64,000 nucleotides of DNA from Actinomyces respiraculi (GCF_014595995.2 NZ_CP063989.1:2666001-2730000); one strand, 5' to 3'; positions 25,231 to 34,070 are shown, counted from the stretch's first letter. Notes: a model not told the origin generated them from the sequence alone. Numbers and translations: made by a program.

Positions 25231-26415
25231 ATGCCCACCCCCACTCTCGCCGACCTCAGCCCTGAGGCCCGCAGCCTCCTCGAAACCCAGTCCATCGAAC
25301 TGCCCAGCTGGGCCTTCGGCAACTCCGGCACGCGCTTTCGCGTCTTCACCACCGCGGGCGTGCCCCGAAACCCCTTCGAGAAGATCGACGACGTCGCCGA
25401 GGTCCACCGCCTCACCGGCGTCACCCCGCGCATCTCCCTGCACATCCCGTGGGACACGGTCGACGACTACGACGCGCTACGCCGCCACGCCGAGGACCAG
25501 GGCATCACCATCGGCACGATCAACTCCAACGTCTTCCAGGACGAGGACTACAAGCTCGGCTCTCTCACCAACTCCGACGAGCGCATCCGCGCCAAGGCCA
25601 TCGCCCACCACCTCGAGTGCATCGACATCATGCGCGCCACCGGCGCCCCCGCCCTCAAGATCTGGCTCGCCGACGGCACGAACTACCCGGGCCAGGACTC
25701 CATCCGTGAGCGCCAGGACCGCCTGGCCGACTCCCTCACGCAGATCTACTCCCACCTGGGCCCGGACCAGCAACTGGTCCTGGAGTACAAGTTCTTCGAG
25801 CCGGCCTTTTACCACACCGACGTGCCGGACTGGGGCACCGCCCTCGTGCACTGCCTCGCGCTGGGCGGGCGGGCGAAGGTCGTCCTCGACACCGGCCACC
25901 ACGCCCCGGGCACGAACATCGAGTTCATCGTCGCCCAGCTCCTGCGCCTGGGCCGCCTGGGCGCTTTCGACTTCAACTCGCGCTTCTACGCCGACGACGA
26001 CCTCATCGTCGGTGCGGCGGACCCGTACCAGCTCTTCCGCATCATGAACGAGATCGTCTCGGCCGGGGCACTGGCCCCCGACTCGGGCGTCAACTTCATG
26101 CTCGACCAGTGCCACAACCTCGAGGAGAAGATCCCCGGTGAGATCCGCTCGGCGACCAACGTCCAGGAGGCCACCGCCAAGGCGCTGCTCGTGGACCGCG
26201 AGGCGCTGCGGGCGGCGCAAACCGCTGGTGACGTCCTGGGCGCCAACGACGTCCTCACCGAGGCCTTCAGCACCGACGTGCGCCCGCTGCTCGCCGAGCT
26301 GCGCGAGTCCCAGGGCCTGCCCGCGGACCCGATGAGGGCCTTCCTCGACTCCGGTTACCTCGAGCGGGTGCGCGTCGAGCGCGTGGGCGGTGACGCCGCA
26401 GGCTGGGGCGCCTGA
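25231..26415 (+). CDS. rhaI: L-rhamnose isomerase (RhaI type)
   Basis: A 394-residue TIM-barrel isomerase converting L-rhamnose to L-rhamnulose. It is of the RhaI type (as in Pseudomonas stutzeri), not enteric RhaA. Metal-site segments are LEYKFFEPAFYH, VVLDTGHHAPG and FDFNSRFYADDD. ACGGAG stands before ATG 25231. It is followed 162 bases later by rhaB; that gap has no gene. Confidence 0.92.
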   Translation: MPTPTLADLSPEARSLLETQSIELPSWAFGNSGTRFRVFTTAGVPRNPFEKIDDVAEVHRLTGVTPRISLHIPWDTVDDYDALRRHAEDQGITIGTINSNVFQDEDYKLGSLTNSDERIRAKAIAHHLECIDIMRATGAPALKIWLADGTNYPGQDSIRERQDRLADSLTQIYSHLGPDQQLVLEYKFFEPAFYHTDVPDWGTALVHCLALGGRAKVVLDTGHHAPGTNIEFIVAQLLRLGRLGAFDFNSRFYADDDLIVGAADPYQLFRIMNEIVSAGALAPDSGVNFMLDQCHNLEEKIPGEIRSATNVQEATAKALLVDREALRAAQTAGDVLGANDVLTEAFSTDVRPLLAELRESQGLPADPMRAFLDSGYLERVRVERVGGDAAGWGA

Positions 26416-26577
26416 CCCCGTCTGCTGAGGGCCGACGGCGGCCGGTGCACTCCGCCCCACCACCGCCGTCACCCGGTCCACCAGCCGCCGAACGCGTCCG
26501 GCCGCCCGGCCCCACCACCGCCGTCGGCCCCCACTGCCCCAACCCGACCACCGCCACAGCAGAGACAGGACCACCTC

Positions 26578-28089
26578 ATGACCGCCCCCCTCCACGTCGC
26601 CGCCGTCGACCTCGGCGCGTCCTCCGGACGGGTCATGGTCGGCACTCTCGACGCCGGCAGGATCACCCTGACCGAGACGCGACGCTTCGCCAACGGCGTC
26701 ATCCCCCTGCCCACCATGCAGGGCGAGCGCCTGTACTGGGACGTGCTGCACCTGTGGAACGAGGTCCGTGAGGGGCTGCTCGCCTCCGTGCGCGACGTCG
26801 GCCCCCTGTCCGCCATCGGGGTGGACACCTGGGCGGTCGACTACGGCCTGGTGCGCGACTCTGGCGTGCTCGCCGGGCAGGTGGCCGCCTACCGATCCGA
26901 GCGCACCAAGGGCGTGCCCGCCGAGCTCTTCGCGCGCATCCCCGCTAAGGACGTGTACGCCGTCAACGGACTGCAGGTACAGGACTTCAACACGGTCTTC
27001 CAGCTCATCGCCGAGGCGCGCGACGGCGCTCTGCCGCCCGGCGCCACCGACCGGCGCATGCTCCTCCTGCCCGACCTGCTGTGCTCCTGGCTCACGGGAC
27101 GCCAGGTCGCCGAGGTCACCAACGCCTCGACCACCGGCCTGGTGGACGCGCGCACCCGCACCTGGTCCCAGCCCCTCATCGCCCGCCTGCGTCAGGAGAT
27201 GGGGGTGGACGTCTGCGGCATCCTGCCCGACCTCGTCGAGCCGGGCACACTCATCGGCACGGTCCGCCCGGAAGTGCTGGACCTCTTCGGTCCGGACGGT
27301 CGGCCGACGCCGGTCATCGCCGTCGGCAGCCACGACACGGCCTCCGCCGTGGCGGCCGTGCCCGCCGAGGGCCGCGACTTCGCCTACGTCTCCTGCGGGA
27401 CCTGGTCCCTGGTGGGCCTGGAGCTGGACGCCCCGGTGCTCACCGAGGCCTCGCGCGCGGCCAATTTCACCAACGAGCTCGGTGTGGACGGCACGGTCCG
27501 CTACCTCAAGAACGTCATGGGCCTGTGGGTCCTCAACGAGGCCGTGCGTACCTGGAGGCAGCAGGGCCTGGAGGTGTCCTGGGCCCAGATCGACGCCGAG
27601 GCCGCTGCCGCCGAGCCGCTGCGCACAGTGGTGGACATTAACGACGACGCCTTCTACGCGCCCGGGGACATGGCGGCGCGGATCGACGCCTGGGCGCGCG
27701 CCACCGGCCAGCCGCTGCCAGGCGGCATCGGACAGTACGTGCGCTGCGTCAACGAGTCCCTGGCGCTGGCCTACCGCCGGGCGGTGCGCGAGGCCTCGGC
27801 GCTGTCGGGGCACGAGGTGCGGGTCCTGCACATGGTGGGCGGGGGCACCGCCAACTCGCTGCTGTGCCAGATGGCGGCGGACGCGACCGGCCTGACGGTC
27901 CTCGCGGGCCCAAAGGAGGGCACGGCCCTGGGCAATATGGTCGTTGCCGCCCGTGGCGCGGGGCTCATCGAGGGCGACCTGTCCGAGCTGCGCAGCCTCG
28001 TGCGTGCCTCCAGCGAGATCACCACCTACACGCCCGCCCCGTGCTCGGCCGCCGCCTGGGACGCCGCCGAGCAGCGGATCCTCAGTTGA
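26578..28089 (+). CDS. rhaB: Rhamnulokinase
   Basis: A 503-residue FGGY-family kinase phosphorylating L-rhamnulose at C1. VDLGASSGRVMVG is the N-terminal phosphate motif; GVDTWAVDYGL, SHDTASAVAAVP and MVGGGTANSLLCQMAAD are the RhaB-specific hinge and nucleotide blocks. It is of normal length. The start at 26578 follows an ACAGGA site. Confidence 0.93.
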   Translation: MTAPLHVAAVDLGASSGRVMVGTLDAGRITLTETRRFANGVIPLPTMQGERLYWDVLHLWNEVREGLLASVRDVGPLSAIGVDTWAVDYGLVRDSGVLAGQVAAYRSERTKGVPAELFARIPAKDVYAVNGLQVQDFNTVFQLIAEARDGALPPGATDRRMLLLPDLLCSWLTGRQVAEVTNASTTGLVDARTRTWSQPLIARLRQEMGVDVCGILPDLVEPGTLIGTVRPEVLDLFGPDGRPTPVIAVGSHDTASAVAAVPAEGRDFAYVSCGTWSLVGLELDAPVLTEASRAANFTNELGVDGTVRYLKNVMGLWVLNEAVRTWRQQGLEVSWAQIDAEAAAAEPLRTVVDINDDAFYAPGDMAARIDAWARATGQPLPGGIGQYVRCVNESLALAYRRAVREASALSGHEVRVLHMVGGGTANSLLCQMAADATGLTVLAGPKEGTALGNMVVAARGAGLIEGDLSELRSLVRASSEITTYTPAPCSAAAWDAAEQRILS

Positions 28090-28107
28090 GATCGGGAGGA
28101 TCCTGAC

Positions 28108-28251
28108 ATGAGCGCACCCGTGAACCCGCAGCCCGCCGCCACGCGCGACGGCGTCGCCCTGACACCCCTGGCAGGCGGCTTCCTGAGCCCGTACCGCGAG
28201 CGCCTGCACCTCATCGAGCGCTTCACTGCCCGCCTGCGCCACACGTCATGA
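28108..28251 (+). CDS. Small ORF between rhaB and rhaD (47 aa), function unknown
   Basis: ATG 28108 stands eight bases after a strong GGGAGG site, 18 bases after the rhaB stop. The product begins MSAPVNPQP and includes TPLAGGFLSPYRERLHLIE followed by a basic tail; no membrane segment. I recognise no family. The strong ribosome site and tight operon position argue that it is translated; it could be a small conserved operon protein or a decayed end of a larger gene. Confidence 0.55.
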   Translation: MSAPVNPQPAATRDGVALTPLAGGFLSPYRERLHLIERFTARLRHTS

Positions 28252-28302
28252 GCACCCCACCCCGCTGAGCACCCCACCCCGATCAAGGAGTCACGAGAAC
28301 TG

Positions 28303-29130
28303 ATGAGCACTGACCTGAGCCTCGACGAGGTCCTCACCCAGATGGGCGCTGCCGGGCGCCGCCTCGACCACATGGGCGCCGTGGAGGCCGGCGCTGGCAA
28401 CATCTCCGTGTCGATCGCCAAGGGCGCTGAGGAGCTGGGGCTGGCCGGACGCTTCCCGCAGGCCCACCCGGGTACCGAGCTGCCACTGCCCGCCCCGGCC
28501 CTGGCGGGCCGGACGGTCCTCGTCACCGGCTCGGGCTGCCGCCTGCGCGACGTGGCGCAGTCGCCCGAGGCGAACGTGTCCGCCTTCGTCGTCGACGAGG
28601 GGGGACTGACGGGCACGTGGTACACGCACCCGGCCAAGGCCTACGCGCGACCCACGAGCGAGTTCAACTCGCACCTGGCCGTCCACAACGACCAGGTCGC
28701 CATGCGCGGCGTCGACTTCCAGGCCGTCATCCACGCGCAGCCGCCCTACCTCGTCCAGCTGAGCCACATCAAGGAGCTCCGCTCGACCACCGCGTTCAAC
28801 CGCCGGATCCTGCGGTGGGAGCCGGAGACGATCGTTCAGCTGCCCCAGGGCATCGAGGTCCTCGACTTCATGGTGCCCGGTGGCCAGGAGCTCATGGAGA
28901 ACAATGTGCGGGCGCTGCGCGACCACGTCATCGTCCTGTGGTCCAAGCACGGGATCATGGTGCGCTCTGACGTCTCGCCGCTGGCGGCGGTGGACAAGGC
29001 GGAGTACGCGGAGACGGGCGCCATGTACGAGGTGCGCAACATCCAGTCGGGGGGCCTGGGTGAGGGTGTGACCGACGACGAGCTGCGCGCCGTCATCACG
29101 GCCTTCGGAGTGGAGACGGACCTCGTCTGA
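28303..29130 (+). CDS. rhaD: Rhamnulose-1-phosphate aldolase
   Basis: A 275-residue class II (zinc) aldolase that splits L-rhamnulose 1-phosphate into dihydroxyacetone phosphate and L-lactaldehyde. GNISV, TSEFNSHLAVH, VIHAQPPY and SKHGIM contain the expected Glu and three His. AAGGAG is 12 bases before ATG 28303. No lactaldehyde reductase or dehydrogenase gene follows in the window. Last gene of the operon; a perfect terminator follows. Confidence 0.93.
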   Translation: MSTDLSLDEVLTQMGAAGRRLDHMGAVEAGAGNISVSIAKGAEELGLAGRFPQAHPGTELPLPAPALAGRTVLVTGSGCRLRDVAQSPEANVSAFVVDEGGLTGTWYTHPAKAYARPTSEFNSHLAVHNDQVAMRGVDFQAVIHAQPPYLVQLSHIKELRSTTAFNRRILRWEPETIVQLPQGIEVLDFMVPGGQELMENNVRALRDHVIVLWSKHGIMVRSDVSPLAAVDKAEYAETGAMYEVRNIQSGGLGEGVTDDELRAVITAFGVETDLV

Positions 29131-29147
29131 CGCACCGACAACGATCG

Positions 29148-29191
29148 CGCGCACCGCCGCCCAGATGTGGAGATCTGGGCGGCGGTGCGCG
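29148..29191 (+). terminator. Terminator of the rhamnose operon
   Basis: CGCGCACCGCCGCCCAGAT (29148-29166) pairs perfectly with 29173-29191 around a six-base loop. Confidence 0.88.
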
Positions 29192-29233
29192 TGTGGGCGC
29201 GTGCGCCGTGCTAGTTGGCGGGGGCTGTGGCCA

Positions 29234-29355
29234 GTGTCCACGGCGCGGACATGACCGGCCCGGAGGCTCGACCCGCCGACAGGAAACGGCGCAATTCCGC
29301 CAATCTCGCCGACGGTGTCGACGGTGGTCACGGTTCATGTCCGCCGCGTGGACAC
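29234..29355. mobile_element. 122-bp palindromic repeat element, copy A
   Basis: Its ends are inverted repeats beginning GTGTCCACGSSGCGGACATGA (one arm) and matching TCATGTCCGCCGCGTGGACAC on the right. The interior is also partly palindromic. An ~90% identical copy in the same orientation lies at 29940-30061. It encodes no protein. Size and terminal repeats resemble a MITE or REP-like element. Confidence 0.75.
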
Positions 29356-29423
29356 CAGCGGCGCGCGACCGGCGGCTGTGCCCGTCCATGCCCGTGGGAC
29401 GACGACCTGACGGGCCCGAGGGG

Positions 29424-29515
29424 GCAGCCCCTGGCGTGGGGCCCCTATCCTCCCGGCCATCGCAGTCGGCCAGGTGAAGCCGGGCAGCCCCCCTGGCGTG
29501 GGGCCCCTATGTGGT
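29424..29515. repeat. Direct repeat pair (GGCGTGGGGCCCCTAT)
   Basis: A ~28-base sequence (GGCAGCCCC...GGCGTGGGGCCCCTAT) occurs near 29424 and again near 29487. No gene is recognised between 29192 and 30222 apart from repeats. Confidence 0.6.
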
Positions 29516-29590
29516 GTGTCAAGCGGCAGCGGGTGGCTCGTCCGGGACCCCTGTCGGTCACCTCCATCCTCTGCCTCGTCCCCCCCCGTC

Positions 29591-29724
29591 GTCGATCTCG
29601 TTCGAGGGCCGTCGATCTCGTTCGCGAACCGTTGATCTCGTTCCCTCAACGAACGAGATCAACGTACGGGGAACGAGATCAACCCGCGGGGAACGAGATC
29701 AACCGCCTGTCAACGAGATCAACC
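29591..29724. repeat. 20-bp-phased repeat array 1 with orientation switch
   Basis: GTCGATCTCGTTC-type cores start at 29591, 29611 and 29631; the reverse complement GAACGAGATCAAC starts at 29651, 29671, 29691 and (degenerate first base) 29711. The spacing is exactly 20 bp throughout, and the switch occurs at ~29645. The same core and spacing recur at 43429-43628. Confidence 0.9.
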
Positions 29725-29939
29725 CGACGCGCGCCGAGTCCGGTCGCAGGCGCGGGGATCGCGCGACCTGCCGGAGCGGGGCGGACTGCGAGAGCGGGAG
29801 CGCGCGCACGGGCGCGGGGGGCCCGCGGCCGAGGCCACCCAGGTGGTCACGACCCCTGGCAGTCCCCCGGCGCGAGAGGTGTCCTGACCCGACCCAGCTC
29901 CGCGAGCGCATCCTCGTTGGCAGTCCCCCGGCGCGAGAA

Positions 29940-30061
29940 GTGTCCACGTCGCGGACATGACCGGCCCGGAGGCTCAACTTGCCGACAGGAAACGGTGCAA
30001 TTCCGCCAATCTCGCCGGCGGTGTCGACGGTGGTCGCGGTTGATGTCCGCCGCGTGGGCAC
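29940..30061. mobile_element. 122-bp palindromic repeat element, copy B
   Basis: Same length and orientation as the copy at 29234-29355, with scattered substitutions. Just to its left TGGCAGTCCCCCGGCGCGAGA occurs twice (29857 and 29918), 61 bp apart. The two elements bracket the 20-bp-phased array. Confidence 0.75.
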
Positions 30062-30112
30062 CACACCTCACAGCGACCTTTACCAATATGTTCTACTTCA
30101 TAGCCTCCGACA

Positions 30113-30141
30113 TTGCTTCCCTACCGATCGGTCAATAATCT
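30113..30141 (+). promoter_or_regulatory. Promoter with palindromic operator for the micropeptide unit
   Basis: TTGCTT (30113), 17-bp spacer, TAATCT (30136). ACCGATCGGT (30123-30132), a palindrome of TetR-operator style, sits in the spacer. A partial second copy (CCACCGATCG) ends at 30180. Confidence 0.6.
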
Positions 30142-30222
30142 GGGCGTGTCGGGAGGAACAGGGACAGACCCCACCGATCGACACGAACAGGACGCACCGC
30201 ACCACGGAAGGAGGGACAGCAC

Positions 30223-30312
30223 ATGATCTTCGACATCGACCTCATGATCCGCGCCGCCGCTGCGCGCGAGCTCGAGGCTGAGCGTGCCTTCGAGGCCGAG
30301 CAGCAGAAGTGA
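30223..30312 (+). CDS. Micropeptide 1 (29 aa), function unknown
   Basis: ATG 30223 follows GGAAGGAGGG at ideal spacing, one of the strongest ribosome sites in the window. The product starts MIFDIDLMIR and continues as a charged Ala/Glu-rich helix (AAAARELEAERAFEAEQQK). It is followed 62 bases later by a second, similar micropeptide, and the unit has its own promoter and terminator. It has no signal peptide or cysteine. A leader peptide, signalling peptide or small helix protein are all possible. Confidence 0.6.
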   Translation: MIFDIDLMIRAAAARELEAERAFEAEQQK

Positions 30313-30374
30313 GCCGTGCCGGCCGCACGGCAGACCGGCCCACTCAGACAGCACTCAACCGAGAGGAACCCGAC

Positions 30375-30458
30375 ATGTTCTTCGAACTCATCGCTCAGAC
30401 CGCCGCCGCCTTCAACGCCCGCGAGGAGCTCCTCTTCGCCGCGGGCGAGGTGCAGTAG
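30375..30458 (+). CDS. Micropeptide 2 (27 aa), function unknown
   Basis: ATG 30375 is preceded by GAGAGGAACCCGAC. The product (MFFELIAQTAAAFNAREELL, then FAAGEVQ) shares the M-(I/F)-F-(D/E)-(I/L) start and Ala/Arg-Glu helical character of micropeptide 1, suggesting paralogues. A perfect terminator lies 64 bases after the stop. Confidence 0.58.
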   Translation: MFFELIAQTAAAFNAREELLFAAGEVQ

Positions 30459-30521
30459 GACTGACCGTCGCCGCCTGACGGACCTCAGGCGCGCCACCCG
30501 GGACCCACCCCGGCCGCTCTC

Positions 30522-30549
30522 AGGGCGAGGACAACGATGTCCTCGCCCT
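30522..30549 (+). terminator. Terminator of the micropeptide unit
   Basis: AGGGCGAGGACA pairs perfectly with TGTCCTCGCCCT around ACGA; TTCTTG follows. Bases 30550-30818 hold no recognised gene. Confidence 0.85.
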
Positions 30550-30818
30550 TCTTGCTGCCCGGCCCCCAGACCCCTGGCGCGCACCAGGGTCGCCCGCACC
30601 TGCCCCGCCGCCCGCCGTCGACCCAACCCCGACGTCCGCCGTCGCCCCGACCCCCGGCCCAGCCCGTCCGGGCCTGGGGGACGGCGGTGACGATGACAGG
30701 ACCCTCGTCCGTCTGGCCGAGCGATCCCGTCACCGCGATCGGTTGGGTCGGTCACGGCGCCGAGGCGGTCGCTCACGGCCGGACTGATCCGCTTGACGCA
30801 CCTGTGCATCTCGCTCCG

Positions 30819-31064
30819 TCATGCGTCCGAGGAGCGCGAGAGCACCGGGTAGTCGGGGTGGAACTGCCGCAGGTCATCGCCGATGACTTCGACGAGGCTC
30901 TCGCCAGGGTAGAACTCGCGTAGCGCCGCACCAATCGCGCGCGTCTTCCCGGCACCCGGCTGAGCCCCCACCGACAGCAGCACCTGCGACGACGACGGAG
31001 AGCACCCACCGAACAGCCGGGCGCATGCTCGGTTCCACGCCCTCCGCTTGGTCGCCTCGTCCAT
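30819..31064 (-). pseudogene. Truncated zeta-toxin-like kinase
   Basis: Only 81 residues: a short lead, VLLSVGAQPGAGKTRAIG (Walker A) and VEVIGDDLRQFHPDY, the first two motifs of zeta/PezT UDP-N-acetylglucosamine kinases, then a stop. Full toxins have 200-290 residues, and no continuation is recognised downstream. The ATG overlaps the partner's stop (TGATG). It is probably inactive. Confidence 0.7.
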
Positions 31065-31357
31065 CACGCAGCTGCCGACGCAGGCCTGGCAGAACGTGCG
31101 TGCCGTAGCAGCTGAAGCGTGCGGTCCCACTGCTTCATCGTTGCCACGATCATCGCGCGATCATCCGGGTTCACGGCCTGCCGCTCTTGTTGAAGCAGGC
31201 GTCCCTGCTCGTCCCAGAACTCCAGCGCCTCTGCATCGCCCGCGTCCTCGGCCGCATACGCCAGAGACACGTACTCACCACCGAGCCGGGTAGCGCACTC
31301 GTAGAACACGTCGTAGAGGACCGACAGCTCCGTCGTCGACCAGTCCTTGTCGCTCAT
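31064..31357 (-). CDS. Probable antitoxin partner of the zeta-like toxin
   Basis: A 97-residue acidic helical protein starting MSDKDWSTTELSVLYDVFYE. AAGGAGGG precedes ATG 31357. Its stop overlaps the toxin start. Proteins of this kind precede zeta-type kinases in actinobacteria and are assumed to be antitoxins; I cannot name a domain. It appears intact although the toxin is cut short. Confidence 0.6.
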   Translation of the reverse strand: MSDKDWSTTELSVLYDVFYECATRLGGEYVSLAYAAEDAGDAEALEFWDEQGRLLQQERQAVNPDDRAMIVATMKQWDRTLQLLRHARSARPASAAA

Positions 31358-31443
31358 CCCAGAACCCTCCTTACCCGCCGTCGAGCGTACACGCGTCGCA
31401 CCCCGCAGCTGAGCCCGGCCGGGGCGCTCGTCTCAGCTCCGGC

Positions 31444-32754
31444 TCAGGCGAGTACGGCCCCGTTGCTGCGGGCGATCTCGCCGAGCACGCGCGCGGACTC
31501 CTTGAGGGTGCGCTCCTGGGTGACGCGGTCCACGGCGATGATCCCGAACTTGGGGCCGTAGCCGAAGATCCACTCGAAGTTGTCCATGGCGGACCAACAC
31601 ATGTAGCCGCCCACGGGGATGCCGTCGCTCACGCACTTGCCGACCTCGGCGATGGCGGTGCGCAGGAAGTCGACGCGCTGGGCGTCGTCGGCGGTGTTGA
31701 GACCGTTCTCGGTGACGATGATCGGCACCTTGACGGTGTCCCAGGCCTGGCGGATAACCGCGCCGATAGCCCAGGGCCAGATCTCCTCGCCCTGGGGGTT
31801 GAGGAGCGAGCCCTCGGGGGCGGGCGCGGGGCCGTCGGGGCCGAGCAGGGTGCGGTTGTAGGTCTGGATGCCGACGAAGTCGTCGCCCTCGCTCACGCGC
31901 AGGTAGCGCAGGTTGTTTTCCTCGATCAGCCTCGCCACGCGCTCCTCGCCGCCGGGAGCGGCGTGGAAGTCGGAGTTGGCCAGGGTCCAGCCCACGCGCA
32001 TCGTCGGCTTGACAGCCTTGATGGCGGCAACGGCTGCCTTGTGGGCGGCGCACTTGACCTCGAAGGACTTCTCGGTGGCGCTCAGCTGGAAGCCTGCGAC
32101 CTGCTCGGCGGGAATGCCGAGCGCGCGGCCGGCGCCGACCCACGTGGGATTCTTGACGCGGTCGGCGGGGTCCTTCTCGGCCAGGCCGAGCTCGCCCAGG
32201 AGGATGGCGAGGTTGGGCTCGTTCATCGTGCAGGCGGTCTCGAAGAGATCGCCCAGCTCCTGGGTGACCCGGCGTGCGAAACGGGCGAAGAGGGCGGGGG
32301 TCTCGTCGGACTCCCAGCCGCCCTTGGCGATGAGCCACTGCGGCGAGGTGAAGTGGTGGTAGGTGACGAGCGGGGTCAGGCCGTGCTCGTGGCAGGCGCG
32401 CAGCATGTCGCGGTAGTGCTCGATGGCGACGGCGGAGAACTCGCCCTCGGCGGGCTCAATGCGGCTCCACTCCAGGGAGAAGCGGTAGGCGTTGAGGCCC
32501 AGCGAGGCGAGCAGGGCAATGTCCTCGCGGTAGCGGTGGTAGTGGTCGCAGGCGTCCGCGGAGGACTCCTTGTACATCGTGGGCGTCACGTGCTCGTAGA
32601 GCCAGACGTCGTTGCCCACGTTGCCGCCCTCAACCTGGTGGGAGGCGGTGGCCGTGCCCCACAGGAAGTCCTCGGGGAAGGTGACGGGGACGTCGGCGGT
32701 GCCGAGCGGGTCGGTGGCGGTGGTGTTGGACAGCACCCGGGTGGAGTTGGTCAT
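31444..32754 (-). CDS. GH1 beta-glucosidase / 6-phospho-beta-glucosidase family
   Basis: A 436-residue GH1 TIM barrel. The acid/base Glu179 is in TMNEPN and the nucleophile Glu349 in VTENGL; FLWGTATASHQVEG is the family N-terminus. CAGGAG precedes ATG 32754; the frame runs open further upstream. It is 14 bases downstream of an MFS gene on the same strand and probably hydrolyses the beta-glucoside that carrier imports. With an MFS rather than PTS partner, the substrate is probably not phosphorylated. Confidence 0.9.
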   Translation of the reverse strand: MTNSTRVLSNTTATDPLGTADVPVTFPEDFLWGTATASHQVEGGNVGNDVWLYEHVTPTMYKESSADACDHYHRYREDIALLASLGLNAYRFSLEWSRIEPAEGEFSAVAIEHYRDMLRACHEHGLTPLVTYHHFTSPQWLIAKGGWESDETPALFARFARRVTQELGDLFETACTMNEPNLAILLGELGLAEKDPADRVKNPTWVGAGRALGIPAEQVAGFQLSATEKSFEVKCAAHKAAVAAIKAVKPTMRVGWTLANSDFHAAPGGEERVARLIEENNLRYLRVSEGDDFVGIQTYNRTLLGPDGPAPAPEGSLLNPQGEEIWPWAIGAVIRQAWDTVKVPIIVTENGLNTADDAQRVDFLRTAIAEVGKCVSDGIPVGGYMCWSAMDNFEWIFGYGPKFGIIAVDRVTQERTLKESARVLGEIARSNGAVLA

Positions 32755-32768
32755 GAGGTTCTCCTGTC

Positions 32769-34070
32769 TCACTTGACGCCGCGCACGAGGGGCATGAGGA
32801 GGGCGCCGACCACGCACAGGACGGCCGCCACGCCCCACAGGAGCGGGTAGTTGTCGGAGGCCGGGCCGAGCAGGGTCGGGGCGATGGCAGGTACGAGGAC
32901 GTTACCAAGGTTGAGGGCCAGGCCGAAGACGGCCATGTCCTTGCCCGCGTCGGCCTCGTTGGGCAGTACCTTGGCGCACAGGGCGAGGTCGACGGTGAGG
33001 TACATGGGCTGGCCAATGGCGAAGATCATCCAGGCGATGGTGAAGCCGGTGATGGTGGTGGACGTGGCGGCGACGACGAGGCCCACGCTCATGATGACGG
33101 CGGCCAGGGCGACCAGGGGACGGAGCATGCCGAGCTTGTCGGAGATCCAGCCGGAGCCGGTGAACACGAGGATGGAGACCGGCGCGCTCATGAGGGACAG
33201 GCGCCCGGCCATGGCACCGGCGTCGGAGGGGGTCATGTGGAGCCGGATGATGAGGTACAGGACGAAGAAGCTGAGGAAGGCGGCCATGCCGGCACCGGCG
33301 AGGAAGCGGGAGAGCCAGACGAGACCGAAGTTGGGGTGCTTGACCGGGTTGACGAACATGTGGGCGAACATGTCGAGGGTGCCGCCCTGGGGGATCTCCT
33401 CACGGTCGTGGCGCGGGTCCTTGTAGAGGACGAGCAGCGGCAGGGCGCAGATGATGGCGAGGACCGGAGGCACGGTCATGAGCAGGACGGTGGAGATGTC
33501 GACGAGGGCTCCGGCGATGTAGGCGCCGGCACTCATGGCCAGCGCGCCGCACAGACCCATGACGCCCATGATGCGCCCGCGCATGTTGCCGGGCACGCCC
33601 TCGACGGGGATGACGGAGTAGGCGTTGAAGCCGGCCTGGGCGGAGGCGATGCCGATGATGTAGGCGGCGATGATGACGACGGAGCTCGTCGTGTTGCCGA
33701 TGACGAAGAAGCTCAGGAGGGCGACGAGGTAGCCGCCGACGATCCAGGGGCGGCGGCGCCCGAAGCGCGAGAGGGTGCGGTCGCTCAGGGCTCCGACGAT
33801 GGGCACGACGACGAGCATGAGCAGGGCGGACAGGGAGGTGGCCCGGGAGAAGACGAGGGTGGCGAGCTCCTCGTTGATGACGCTCAGGCGCAGCTGGAGG
33901 GCCGTGCCCATGCCCATCATCATGATGTAGCCGCCGATGGCGGCAACGAGTACGAGCCAGATGGTTGTGCGGGGGTTGCCGAACTTGCGGGTGATGGCCT
34001 CGAGCTCGGCGGCGTCGAGGTCCGTCTGGTCGGGTTCGGCTCCGGTGGTGGTGTCAGTGGGTGCGCTCAT
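32769..34070 (-). CDS. MFS transporter, probable beta-glucoside carrier
   Basis: A 433-residue, twelve-helix MFS protein with GALSDRTLSRFGRRRPW as loop 2-3 motif, resembling SUC/GPH-like carriers. AAGGAC precedes ATG 34070. It is the first gene of a two-gene operon with GH1 and divergent from a TetR regulator over a long operator. Confidence 0.8.
   Translation of the reverse strand: MSAPTDTTTGAEPDQTDLDAAELEAITRKFGNPRTTIWLVLVAAIGGYIMMMGMGTALQLRLSVINEELATLVFSRATSLSALLMLVVVPIVGALSDRTLSRFGRRRPWIVGGYLVALLSFFVIGNTTSSVVIIAAYIIGIASAQAGFNAYSVIPVEGVPGNMRGRIMGVMGLCGALAMSAGAYIAGALVDISTVLLMTVPPVLAIICALPLLVLYKDPRHDREEIPQGGTLDMFAHMFVNPVKHPNFGLVWLSRFLAGAGMAAFLSFFVLYLIIRLHMTPSDAGAMAGRLSLMSAPVSILVFTGSGWISDKLGMLRPLVALAAVIMSVGLVVAATSTTITGFTIAWMIFAIGQPMYLTVDLALCAKVLPNEADAGKDMAVFGLALNLGNVLVPAIAPTLLGPASDNYPLLWGVAAVLCVVGALLMPLVRGVK

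Noticed and set aside
24076..26415. Single 779-codon frame joining transporter region to rhaI
   Set aside because: The first part is an off-frame shadow of the MFS gene; rhaI has its own ATG and ribosome site at 25231.
29215..30138. Open frames of 150-300 codons through the repeat island
   Set aside because: Arg/Pro-rich, changing frame with the repeats; the 20-bp period is not a multiple of three.
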